From contig NZ_LT629750.1 of the NCBI RefSeq assembly GCF_900105125.1, positions 3,472,001-3,536,000 of the forward strand: a stretch of DNA of 64,000 nt. The letters are read 5' to 3'. A model generated the notes under the pieces. The model did no database searches. It was not told the DNA's origin and saw nothing but the letters and a program-made list of their open reading frames with translations. Shown here piece after piece: positions 7,576 to 13,869 of this stretch; position 1 is the stretch's first letter; every line of letters starts with the position of its first letter. The stretch comes from Bradyrhizobium canariense. GTDB lineage: Bacteria; Pseudomonadota; Alphaproteobacteria; Rhizobiales; Xanthobacteraceae. Made by a program: the position numbers and the translations under genes.

Positions 7576-7600
7576 GGAACTTCCGCCGATCTGTCCCGTT
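7576..7600 (+). promoter_or_regulatory. EcfG (general stress response) type promoter
   Basis: GGAAC (7576-7580), 16 bases, CGTT (7597-7600), matching the GGAAC-N16/17-CGTT consensus of the alphaproteobacterial EcfG/PhyR stress sigma factor. It lies about 40 bases before the ATG of the exported protein at 7642. Confidence 0.7.
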
Positions 7601-7641
7601 CTAAGCGCATGGGCATGGTTCAAAACGCTAGGAATGGTTTT

Positions 7642-7899
7642 ATGAAGTACGTGTTGGCAATAGTCGCAGCGGCGAGCCTCTGCGCCGCAGTACCCGCGAG
7701 CGCCGAGGACGTCGGCGTTGGCGTCGGAGTCGGCCCTGTTGGAGCCGGAGTGACGGTAGGGTCGGATCACCGCGACCGCGACCGAGATCGCGGCCAAACT
7801 ACCGTAATCAAGGAGCACGAGCCCCGCGACAAAACGGTGATCAAGGAGCACGGCAGGGAGCCCGATCGCAAGGTGATCGTCGACCACGACCGCAATTAA
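7642..7899 (+). CDS. exported low-complexity protein, stress-promoter controlled
   Basis: 85 residues from the ATG at 7642 (AGGA upstream). MKYVLAIVAAASLCAAVPASA is a clean signal peptide. The mature part starts with alternating Gly-Val (GVGVGVGPVGAGV), then a charged repeat-like region (DRDRDRG, TVIKEHEPRDK, TVIKEHGREPDRK) with TVIKEH twice. Likely a disordered periplasmic or envelope protein. The EcfG-type promoter in front puts it in the general stress regulon, and a good terminator follows, so it is a single-gene unit. Molecular role unknown. Confidence 0.78.
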   Translation: MKYVLAIVAAASLCAAVPASAEDVGVGVGVGPVGAGVTVGSDHRDRDRDRGQTTVIKEHEPRDKTVIKEHGREPDRKVIVDHDRN

Positions 7900-7950
7900 G
7901 AAACGGATCAGCGGCCTCTATTCGAAGGGGCCACCATCCATACGATGAAG

Positions 7951-7981
7951 CCGCTCGATGATCCCATCGGGCGGTTTTTTT
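7951..7981 (+). terminator. Rho-independent terminator
   Basis: CCGCTCGATG-ATCC-CATCGGGCGG (10 bp, one G-U) followed by seven T. It ends the transcript of the exported protein gene at 7642. Confidence 0.85.
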
Positions 7982-8303
7982 CATTGGGCGATTGCGCGGC
8001 GTCGTTATCGTCGAGAACGTTGCAAGCCACCGCGCGGCCCGCCGACGCGCCCGCTGCAGGGCGGTGGAGGATGACGGCCACGTCGATCGGCGCGCATCCG
8101 GGCGCGTAGTCAACGGGAGGAATCGAAGTTCGTCCACGGCTTCAGCCAAAATCAACCACTCCAGGCGATCGATGCTGCGTCTATAGACTCCGATCAAAGA
8201 GAATCCAGCCAACCTGAACAACCGTTCATAAGACTGTGCTTGACGAGGCAGAACGTATTAGACCATCTTTCACCGCGTCACGAAGCACACCAACGAGGAA
8301 GAA
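7982..8303. other. gene-free stretch
   Basis: No supported gene on either strand; the open frames here lack ribosome sites and show biased, frame-shadow composition. It should contain the promoter for the His-rich peptide gene at 8304; no clear consensus was seen. Confidence 0.4.
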
Positions 8304-8429
8304 ATGAAGAAGATTGGTTTCGTTCTAGCAGTTCTGGCCGCCACCGCTTTTGCTCTGCCGATTGCGACCGCAGAGGCCGGTGGAATATTTCACCATCACC
8401 ACCACCATCATCATCACTGGCATCACTGA
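8304..8429 (+). CDS. His-rich exported microprotein
   Basis: 41 residues: signal peptide (KKIGFVLAVLAATAFALPIATAEA), then GGIF followed by nine consecutive histidines, a tryptophan and two more histidines at the end. GAGGAAG precedes the ATG and a strong terminator starts 4 bases after the stop, so it is a compact single-gene transcript. The mature peptide of about 16 residues is essentially a metal-binding tag and could buffer Ni, Zn, Co or Cu in the periplasm. That role is inferred from composition only. Confidence 0.75.
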   Translation: MKKIGFVLAVLAATAFALPIATAEAGGIFHHHHHHHHHWHH

Positions 8430-8432
8430 TAC

Positions 8433-8463
8433 AAATGGCCCCGGTTATGGGGCCATTTCTTTC
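8433..8463 (+). terminator. Rho-independent terminator
   Basis: AAATGGCCCC-GGTTAT-GGGGCCATTT, a perfect 10-bp stem followed by CTTTCTTTC. Directly after the His-rich peptide gene. Confidence 0.8.
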
Positions 8464-8621
8464 TGTGCTTCCGCGTTGCGTGACGAAAGTTGAACCTCAC
8501 TTCGCTATTGCCGATCATCATCCTCGGGATGCGTCCACCGCCATGATCGAGCCTGCGCCGGCGGTCGCCGCCTGCCCGCGATAAACCCGACAGGAGCCGC
8601 TAATAGGGATAGAATGTCCGA

Positions 8622-8798
8622 ATGAGGATGACCGCCCTGTTATTGGCTTTAACGTTGACCGGATGCGCTGGCGACCGGCTCAAAGCACCGACAAAGTGCG
8701 ATGCCGTCTCGGCAGTATTGGCAAATCCGTCCGTCACACGCCGCCAAGAGGCGGCAGCAATGGAAATGGGCCGCAATAACCATTGCTTTGGTACATGA
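8622..8798 (+). CDS. small lipoprotein
   Basis: 58 residues. MRMTALLLALTLTGCAGD is a lipoprotein signal with the lipobox LTGC (Cys15). The mature part has Cys26 and Cys55 (KAPTKCDAV ... NNHCFGT), which could form one disulfide, so the product is probably a tiny envelope lipoprotein. The start could also be the second ATG at 8628. It is too small to assign to a family, but similar entericidin-sized lipoproteins with a CDA/NHCFG pattern are, to my knowledge, common in Bradyrhizobium. Confidence 0.65.
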   Translation: MRMTALLLALTLTGCAGDRLKAPTKCDAVSAVLANPSVTRRQEAAAMEMGRNNHCFGT

Positions 8799-8890
8799 TC
8801 GCCTTGAGCGTAGAGGACATTTGTCCTGGCGCAGCCCGCCGGCGTTGACATCTCAGGTTAGTTGGCGCGGGGTCTATTGTCGGAGGCGAC

Positions 8891-9085
8891 ATGGCCAACA
8901 AATCGCAATTTTCAATTGTTACTTACGAGCGGCGTCCGGGGCATTGGCGTGCAGCCATAACGCCATTTTTGCATTCCCGGTCGTTTATCCGGGGCAAGAC
9001 GACATCCAGCATTGTGACAGGCGATGATTCCGAGTCCGAGTCAGCCGCCATGCTTGCTGCCGAACAACTCATCAAGAAACTGTAA
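8891..9085 (+). CDS. small conserved hypothetical protein
   Basis: 64 residues with a good CGGAGG ribosome site 5 bases before the ATG. Pattern: ANKSQFSIVTYERRPGHWRA, then a basic middle (TPFLHSRSFIRGKTTSS), then SESAAMLAAEQLIKKL, a C-terminal helix. Soluble, no signal peptide. One of several short orphan genes in this accessory stretch. Function unknown. Confidence 0.75.
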   Translation: MANKSQFSIVTYERRPGHWRAAITPFLHSRSFIRGKTTSSIVTGDDSESESAAMLAAEQLIKKL

Positions 9086-9233
9086 CGCTTCAACGCCCGA
9101 AGTCACGCCGCCGCGTTCAATCGTTTCGTTGACGACTTCGACAAATTCAGTCGCGCCGGCAGACAAAAATTTACCGTCGGGCTGCACCTCATAAGCCTCA
9201 AGGCACTGATACCGCCGGCGCGATGACGATTGC

Positions 9234-9491
9234 TTATGCTTGCTTCGGAATCATGCGGCCGCCGCGAACCTCGTAAGTGACCGCGCTTCCGTTGCGAGCT
9301 CTGATCGCGAGTTTCGGCTCTAACCATGCTTCAGTTACGGCACTCTCGATCAAATGCCGCTGAACTCTTTTGCACCGCGGACAAGCAAAAGTTCGCAGGT
9401 CTTGGCCGGTGCCGCCTGGTTCAATCGCCATCAATTTCGTCGGAGAACCGCAAGTGGTGCATTGCGGTCCCTGATTTTGTCTATCGAGCAT
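9234..9491 (-). CDS. small zinc-ribbon protein
   Basis: 85 residues; GAGGGGAG lies just before the ATG. CTTC (residues 11-14) and CPRC (about 37-40) are the two knuckles of a zinc ribbon, in the form CxxCGSPTKLMAIEPG ... TFACPRCKRVQ. The C-terminal half (KLAIRARNGSAVTYEVRGGR) looks like a short beta-hairpin extension. Its sister at 9504-9740 has the same knuckles and spacing (MLARIDPGPIGFEHRLFECPNC). Probably a nucleic-acid or protein-binding adaptor; the exact role is unknown. Confidence 0.75.
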   Translation of the reverse strand: MLDRQNQGPQCTTCGSPTKLMAIEPGGTGQDLRTFACPRCKRVQRHLIESAVTEAWLEPKLAIRARNGSAVTYEVRGGRMIPKQA

Positions 9492-9503
9492 GTGTTTCTC
9501 CCC

Positions 9504-9740
9504 TCAGTTCGGCGCTCTGAGTTCGCCGGAAAGCCATCCAGCGGACGCTGATTTCATGGGATCGCTCGCGATAACCTCATTCTGTACAGAGTCGCAGTTG
9601 GGACATTCGAACAGGCGATGCTCAAATCCGATTGGACCTGGATCGATACGCGCCAGCATCATGCGGGACGTGCAGCGCTGACAGCGTGGCCGTTCGATGG
9701 GAGCGAGCGGCCGACCAGACGAGAATTGAGATTTTGACAT
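9504..9740 (-). CDS. small zinc-ribbon protein, sister of the gene at 9234
   Basis: 78 residues from the ATG at 9740 (MSKSQF); an upstream ATG at 9755 would have no ribosome site. CQRC near residue 20 and CPNC near 45 form a zinc ribbon, with the family pattern ARIDPGPIGFEHRLFECPNC. It is tandem with the related gene at 9234-9491, separated by 12 bases, so the two are probably co-transcribed. Its leader holds hairpin E3 and palindrome site 4. Function unknown. Confidence 0.75.
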   Translation of the reverse strand: MSKSQFSSGRPLAPIERPRCQRCTSRMMLARIDPGPIGFEHRLFECPNCDSVQNEVIASDPMKSASAGWLSGELRAPN

Positions 9741-9782
9741 AACGCTACCCTGCACTGGGCGGGAGCATTACCGGACTCTCGG

Positions 9783-9813
9783 TCACCGATGACTGCCCAT
9801 GGCGGGGCGGTGA
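9783..9813 (-). promoter_or_regulatory. conserved hairpin element, copy E3
   Basis: TCACCG/CGGTGA outer stem with inner GCC-CAT-GGC. It lies in the leader of the zinc-ribbon gene that starts at 9740, within the conserved divergent unit that continues to the cytochrome P460 gene on the other side. Confidence 0.7.
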
Positions 9814-9847
9814 TGGCATCAATATGCCGCGAGGCGCCGCGGCCGAC

Positions 9848-9863
9848 TGCTCAATATTGGTCA
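9848..9863. promoter_or_regulatory. palindromic operator-like site 4
   Basis: TGCTCAATATTGGTCA, between the divergent zinc-ribbon and P460 genes. Confidence 0.62.
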
Positions 9864-9938
9864 TTCCCAGAAATTTAATGAATCTGGACGCTGCGCGAGG
9901 GAGTAAAAAGAAGCCATGAAAAGCTGAAGGGACGGTCC

Positions 9939-10457
9939 ATGAAACGGATCCCAATCTTCGTGATCGCGGCCGCCATGGCGGTAAGTATTGGCGGTGCAAT
10001 GACACTCTCAGCCGGAGGCGCCGATTACGAAAGTTCCCTGATTTTCGGAGGCAAAATCCCCGAAGGATACCGCGACTGGAGGTTGATCTCCGTGGCCCAC
10101 GAAGAGGGTTCCCTCAACGACATACGCGCTATTCTGGGCAACGACGTAGCGATCAAGGCCTATCGGGAAGGGAAACTTCCTTTCCCGGACGGCACGATCA
10201 TTGCCCGGCTCGCCTGGAGTTATGTCGCCTCGGAGGAAAACAACAAAGCCTTTGGCCGTCCCCAATCTTTCGTTGCGGGGGCCCCCACGAACGTTCAGTT
10301 CATGGTCAAGGACTCAAGAAAATACGCCTCGACCGGCGGCTGGGGGTTCGCTCAATTTAACGACGGCAAACCCACCGACATGGTGGTGCAAGACTGCTTT
10401 TCCTGCCACGTGCCAGTCAAAGCTCGCGACTTTGTCTTCACCCGTTACTCACCTTGA
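9939..10457 (+). CDS. cytochrome P460 family protein, periplasmic c-type haem
   Basis: 172 residues. Signal peptide (KRIPIFVIAAAMAVSIGGAM...). The P460 domain follows, with YRDWRLISVAHEEG..LNDIRAILGND at about 43-72, the PFPDGTIIARLAW segment and the haem-attachment motif CFSCH at about 153-157 near the C-terminus. P460-family proteins include c-type enzymes that oxidise hydroxylamine or detoxify NO and related species; a specific substrate cannot be read from the sequence. The gene sits opposite the zinc-ribbon gene across a conserved intergenic unit. Upstream, ATGAAAAGCTGA is a 3-codon dead frame that matches the start region of the gene at 11715. Confidence 0.87.
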   Translation: MKRIPIFVIAAAMAVSIGGAMTLSAGGADYESSLIFGGKIPEGYRDWRLISVAHEEGSLNDIRAILGNDVAIKAYREGKLPFPDGTIIARLAWSYVASEENNKAFGRPQSFVAGAPTNVQFMVKDSRKYASTGGWGFAQFNDGKPTDMVVQDCFSCHVPVKARDFVFTRYSP

Positions 10458-10577
10458 AGGATACTTCACCTTGAAGGCCACCGCCGACGTAACGCCAAGC
10501 CGCGTCCTCGTGCGCGGCACGGTCACGGGCACTACGGGGCCGCTTGGGCCGCGTCGGGCGTTGTCGATGCTAATGCG

Positions 10578-10604
10578 AAAGAGGCCGCCAACTAGGGCGG
10601 CCTT
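10578..10604 (-). terminator. stem-loop terminator overlapping a stop codon
   Basis: GGCCGCC-CTAGTT-GGCGGCC followed by TCTTTCG on the minus strand; it begins within 2 bases of the TAA of the gene at 10603. Reading the other way it has no good T-run. Confidence 0.65.
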
Positions 10605-10755
10605 ACTCGTCAATCGCGCGGAGCTTCTGCTCTAATTCGACGATGAGAGACCTTATCCGCTCGATCGTTTCCGGATCGGTGGCAATCTGCCGCTGCAACT
10701 GGCGATAGCGTAGTATTTTCATTTCGAGCTCTACGCGCTCGTTGTTATGAACCAT
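10603..10755 (-). CDS. 50-residue coiled-coil-like protein
   Basis: A short frame (MVHNNERVELEMKILRYRQL, then QRQIATDPETIERIRSLIVE, then LEQKLRAIDE) that is amphipathic throughout: two helices split by TDP, with heptad-like leucines and isoleucines. GAGCGGA precedes the ATG and a terminator overlaps its stop. The leader contains the inverted repeat CGTCGTA/TACGACG (about 10774-10797). I believe similar 50-residue proteins are widespread in Bradyrhizobium. Function unknown; perhaps an oligomeric stress peptide. Confidence 0.65.
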   Translation of the reverse strand: MVHNNERVELEMKILRYRQLQRQIATDPETIERIRSLIVELEQKLRAIDE

Positions 10756-10827
10756 TCCGCTCACCGAAATTGTCGTCGTATCTATAAGACTACGACGCGC
10801 GGGAAATGTTCAGTTCCGTTATCCGAA

Positions 10828-11001
10828 TTAGTCTAGCGGTCTTGAACTGCCGGTAAGCAGTTTCGTCACGTCCGGGGATTTCAATGGGTCATCGCCATCG
10901 CAATCCAGGCATCGGAATTTACGCCCGCCGGACTTTACCAGCGCAAATTGCGTGGGATTTCTGCACTTGGGGCAACGCGGGGGCGGAGTATTTTTGGCCA
11001 T
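10828..11001 (-). CDS. small zinc-ribbon protein
   Basis: 57 residues from the ATG at 11001 (MAKNTPPPRC). CPKC near residue 9 and CLDC near residue 31 make a zinc ribbon: NPTQFALVKSGGRKFRCLDC. The polar C-terminus ends in SRPLD. Related in layout to the two zinc ribbons at 9234 and 9504. The leader holds the decayed hairpin E4. Function unknown. Confidence 0.72.
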   Translation of the reverse strand: MAKNTPPPRCPKCRNPTQFALVKSGGRKFRCLDCDGDDPLKSPDVTKLLTGSSRPLD

Positions 11002-11038
11002 GGTGCTCACGCGGGCGGGAGCACTACCGAATCCACTG

Positions 11039-11075
11039 TCACCGATTGCCAAGACCGGAACAGGGATGACTGACG
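11039..11075 (-). promoter_or_regulatory. decayed hairpin element, copy E4
   Basis: GGCGGGAGCACTACCG then TCACCG as in the other copies, but the closing arm is degraded (ATGAC in place of CGGTGA). Upstream of the zinc-ribbon gene at 11001. Confidence 0.5.
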
Positions 11076-11155
11076 TTGCCCCTTGGCTGTAGCACCGCCA
11101 GTTGGTTCCGCAGAGCAGAACAGGTCACTGAGCGTCGAAACAGGCCAAGGCGGCC

Positions 11156-11539
11156 TTACTCCGGCTTGTGCGGGAATGTCGCAACTTTGCGACCAAGCTG
11201 CCAAAGTTCGATATCGCGGCCGTCGATGAACTGTTTTGCGGATTCGACTGCGGATGCGTCATCCGGGCAATTCAATTCGATTTCCTTGAGAAGATTGCCG
11301 CCGAGATCAACAGTGTTGACACGATATTCAATCCCCACACCGCCGACGGTATGAGCCGCTAGCCAAGCCTTGTTTCTAAAGAGGCGGCGCAACGAAGCGG
11401 CGATTTGTCTGCGATCATTGCGCTCAGGTCCGGGCGGCAGCGACCGAGCATATCGCAGCATCTGGCGGCGCAATTGAGCAAGCTGTCCTAGGGTGTAGCG
11501 CGTATTGTCATTTGTCATCTTGACCTGAGGTGACGGCAT
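11156..11539 (-). CDS. two-domain small protein: helical domain fused to YRV-type domain
   Basis: 127 residues from the ATG at 11539, chosen for the AAAGGAGG ribosome site; a later ATG (MTNDNTRY) is possible. Residues about 8-60 (YTLGQLAQLRRQMLRYARSL, PPGPERNDRRQIAASLRRLF) resemble the stand-alone helical protein at 4330. Residues about 67-125 (GIEYRVNTVDLGGNLLKEIE ... FIDGRDIELWQLGRKV) match the stand-alone domain at 6556. So two small families found separately in this window are joined here, which suggests they act together. Leader with hairpin E5 and palindrome site 5. Confidence 0.75.
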   Translation of the reverse strand: MPSPQVKMTNDNTRYTLGQLAQLRRQMLRYARSLPPGPERNDRRQIAASLRRLFRNKAWLAAHTVGGVGIEYRVNTVDLGGNLLKEIELNCPDDASAVESAKQFIDGRDIELWQLGRKVATFPHKPE

Positions 11540-11580
11540 GCCCCCCTCCTTTGGATCAGGCGGGAGCGCGATACTCTCAG

Positions 11581-11611
11581 TCACCGATGGATGCCGAATG
11601 CAGTGCGGTGA
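11581..11611 (-). promoter_or_regulatory. conserved hairpin element, copy E5
   Basis: TCACCG/CGGTGA outer stem and inner GC-CGAAT-GC, upstream of the fused protein gene at 11539. The surrounding 150 bases are close to identical to E1. Confidence 0.7.
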
Positions 11612-11645
11612 TGGACCCAAGATGCCGCAACGCAGCACCGAAAAA

Positions 11646-11661
11646 TGGTCAATACTGCTCA
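11646..11661. promoter_or_regulatory. palindromic operator-like site 5
   Basis: TGGTCAATACTGCTCA, one change from site 1, between the divergent genes at 11539 and 11715. Confidence 0.6.
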
Positions 11662-11714
11662 CTCTCCGAAAATTTAATGAATTCGGACACTGCGCGAGGG
11701 GGCAAAAGAGTCCC

Positions 11715-11876
11715 ATGAAAAAGTTACCCGCGAACCCGACTGGGCAGAGATGCCCAGCTTGCGACGGCGCTGGATTCGCGACAGTGAGGCAGCCGGTGCA
11801 GCCGGGCCGCAGAATTTATCCGCCGCGGTGCAAGGCGTGCGGTGGCAAGGGACGAATACCAAAGGGCAGCGGATGA
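11715..11876 (+). CDS. DnaJ-type zinc-finger microprotein
   Basis: 53 residues. Two CxxCxGxG knuckles, CPACDGAG (residues 13-20) and CKACGGKGR (39-47), as in the cysteine-rich domain of DnaJ/Hsp40, joined by ATVRQPVQPGRRIYPPR. Real DnaJ has four such repeats, so this is a minimal pair that should bind one zinc. The start at 11715 lies at the end of the conserved intergenic unit shared with the P460 gene. Possibly a small redox or chaperone adaptor; function unknown. Confidence 0.72.
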   Translation: MKKLPANPTGQRCPACDGAGFATVRQPVQPGRRIYPPRCKACGGKGRIPKGSG

Positions 11877-11909
11877 GGCAACTAAACAACGCCTATCCCC
11901 GCGCCGGTC

Positions 11910-13094
11910 CTATTGCAGGAGAAGCGGCAGATTGAGCGGGCCACGGAAACCGAATCCGTGCCAGCGCACGCTCGCGGGATCAAGCAAGGTCATGTTAGGG
12001 AAGCGCTCGAACAGCATTGGCAGCAGGATGGCGCCAACGGTTCGCCGCGACAAATGCGCGCCCGCGCAATGATGAGGGCCATTGCCAAAGGCCTGGTGAG
12101 GATTGGGATCGCGCAGCCCGTTGTAGTTCTCGCCATCTTCGAAGGCGTCCTCGTCTCGGTTGGCCGACGCCTGGATCGTCATCACGGTGTCGCCCTTCGG
12201 GATCAAGTAGCCGCGAATCTCCGTGTCCTCCGTAACGAGCCGTGAACTCGCCTGGATCGGCGCCACCCACCGTACCCCTTCCTCGAAGGCGGAGCGCCAT
12301 TTGCCGCCCGCGCGCACAGCGTCAAGCTGATCTCGATTGGTCAACAGGCCATAGAGGATCGTCAGCAGGGCGTCGCGCGGCTCGTTAATGCCGCCGCCGA
12401 TCGCGATCTTTACATTGGCGATCATCTGGCTTTCCGGAATCGGATTCTTCGCGTTCACCATGAAGGAGAGAGCTGAGGAATCCGGTTCGACCCGCACGCG
12501 TTCGGCGTTGGCGCGGATACATATGTCCATCTCCGCATTGGCGATGTCGGTCGCATCGAAAGGCCCCGGCGTCCAGCCAAAATTGCCGGCGCCGTCGATC
12601 AGCGTCTGCGACCATCGCTGCATTTCCTCATCGCTCGCGTCCGGAAGGCCCATCGCATGCGCCAGAATCCGCGCGGCAAGCGGTCCTGCGAGAGCGGGAA
12701 AGAGATCGACCACCTCACCGCGCGGCAGCCGGTCAAGATACGCCGCGGCCATTTTCGCATACAGCGGCGCCCAAACGGATTCGATCGTCTTCGGCATCAG
12801 GGCCGGCATCATCGCCATGCGTTCGGTCCGGTGCTCGTCGTGGTCCTTGCGCATCAGCGTATGAGCGAGAAAGGCGCGCTTCATGGGCGTGTTCGGGTCG
12901 TCGGAGCTGAACAACACCGGATTGTCCTTCACATATTTGGTGTCGGCCGCCTTGGTGAGGAAGGTGCGGCCCACGGATTTGACCCGCAATACTGGCGCTT
13001 CACGTCTAAGGCGCTGGTAGATCGGATAGGGATCGCGCGTGAGCTCCGCGATCGTGATGATCTCGTCCAGGGGGGCCAAGCTCGCGGTCAGCAT
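11910..13094 (-). CDS. cytochrome P450
   Basis: 394 residues from the ATG at 13094 (AGGA upstream; the longer frame to 13292 is arginine-rich and not coding-like). Haem signature FGNGPHHCAGAHLSR at about 336-350, with the ligand Cys at about 343. The ExxR motif is EEGVR, and the I-helix region GGGINEPRD replaces the usual AG-x-D/E-T, with Glu-Pro-Arg where the acid-threonine pair normally is. Soluble bacterial class, so it needs ferredoxin and reductase, none of which is adjacent. Substrate unknown. Its 3' end faces the DnaJ-type gene. Confidence 0.92.
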   Translation of the reverse strand: MLTASLAPLDEIITIAELTRDPYPIYQRLRREAPVLRVKSVGRTFLTKAADTKYVKDNPVLFSSDDPNTPMKRAFLAHTLMRKDHDEHRTERMAMMPALMPKTIESVWAPLYAKMAAAYLDRLPRGEVVDLFPALAGPLAARILAHAMGLPDASDEEMQRWSQTLIDGAGNFGWTPGPFDATDIANAEMDICIRANAERVRVEPDSSALSFMVNAKNPIPESQMIANVKIAIGGGINEPRDALLTILYGLLTNRDQLDAVRAGGKWRSAFEEGVRWVAPIQASSRLVTEDTEIRGYLIPKGDTVMTIQASANRDEDAFEDGENYNGLRDPNPHQAFGNGPHHCAGAHLSRRTVGAILLPMLFERFPNMTLLDPASVRWHGFGFRGPLNLPLLLQ

Positions 13095-13307
13095 GGGGTG
13101 ATCCTGTTGGATGCGGGCCCGCATGTGCCGGGCCGGAGGATCCGGAGGATAATGGCAGGCCCGAAACAGCACAATCCTGACGTCCGCTATACTTGCAGGG
13201 GCAAAGCCGGCACGCTCCTCCTCCGCGCCGGAACCGAATGCGAGAAAGAAGGGACAATCGCGCCGGCGCCGGTTTAACGATCCAAGATTCACTTCCGACT
13301 TCCCGAA

Positions 13308-13532
13308 CTACTCCTCTAGCGTGAATCCAACTCGCAAAGTGACCTGATAATGTCGGACAGACCCTTCTTCGATATGGCCTCTCGTTTGCACGACTTCGAA
13401 CCATTTCATCTCGCGAATGGTCTTTGATGCGCGAGTGATCGCATTTTGAACGGCATCCTCGATACTTTTTTCGGAAGATCCTACGAGTTCTAGGATCTTA
13501 TAAACGTGATCCCTCATTTCGGTGACCGGCAT
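13308..13532 (-). CDS. dodecin
   Basis: 74 residues from the ATG at 13532, with GCGGAGG in front. [20 protein letters not shown], then [20 protein letters not shown], then TRGHIEEG...[12 protein letters not shown] is the complete dodecin fold: a small dodecameric flavin-binding protein that stores or buffers riboflavin, FMN or FAD; the tryptophan in MKWFEV is the residue that stacks on the flavin. An EcfG-type promoter lies directly upstream, so it is likely stress-induced. Confidence 0.93.
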   Translation of the reverse strand: MPVTEMRDHVYKILELVGSSEKSIEDAVQNAITRASKTIREMKWFEVVQTRGHIEEGSVRHYQVTLRVGFTLEE

Positions 13533-13566
13533 GGCGAACCTCCGCTGGTGAGCCAGGTCTAATCTG

Positions 13567-13591
13567 AACGAGTTCCGACCTCTCGAGTTCC
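13567..13591 (-). promoter_or_regulatory. EcfG (general stress response) type promoter for dodecin
   Basis: On the minus strand GGAAC (13591-13587), 16 bases, CGTT (13570-13567), an exact match to GGAAC-N16-CGTT, about 35 bases before the dodecin ATG. Confidence 0.75.
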
Positions 13592-13614
13592 GCGACTTCT
13601 GCGAGGGAAGTTGC

Positions 13615-13685
13615 GGCGGAGGGTGGGGATCGAACCTCCACGTACGGAATGCCCGCAACGGGTCAATCGCTGCCGAAATGGGGTT
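13615..13685 (-). pseudogene. degenerate tRNA-Ser-like 3' end
   Basis: On the minus strand GGAGGTTCGATCCCCACC then CTCCGCC resembles the T-arm and acceptor end of class II tRNA-Ser (usual form GTGGGTTCGAATCCCACC...CTCCGCC). Upstream, GCAGCG-ATTGACC-CGTTGC can form an anticodon arm with TGA at the right place. The T-stem is mispaired and no D-arm or 5' acceptor strand can be found, so this is a relic, possibly an attachment-site scar. Confidence 0.4.
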
Positions 13686-13869
13686 TCCGCGCGACGGCCG
13701 CTTTCTCCACTAGCGACCAGACAGCGGACATGGCTGGTGGTCCGTTTCGTGCCACTTTCGGACTCGTGCAACGCAGCGAAAAATTCGCCTTCATCCGCAA
13801 CTCGTCGGTGCGGGATTGATCGACTTTATGGTATAAATTCCTCATCAGCGCAGAGAAGGAAACCTCGCG

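Noticed and set aside
9100..9233. Minus-strand frame reading RRYQCLEAYEVQPDGKFLSA-like residues, then EFVEVVNETIERGGVTSG
   Set aside because: It looks coding, but has no start codon after a stop at its beginning and runs antisense through the end of the gene at 8891-9085. Possibly a gene fragment; not enough to call.
13663..13845. 60-codon minus-strand frame (MRNLYHKVDQSRTDELRM...)
   Set aside because: No ribosome site, overlaps the tRNA-like relic, composition like a translated intergenic repeat.
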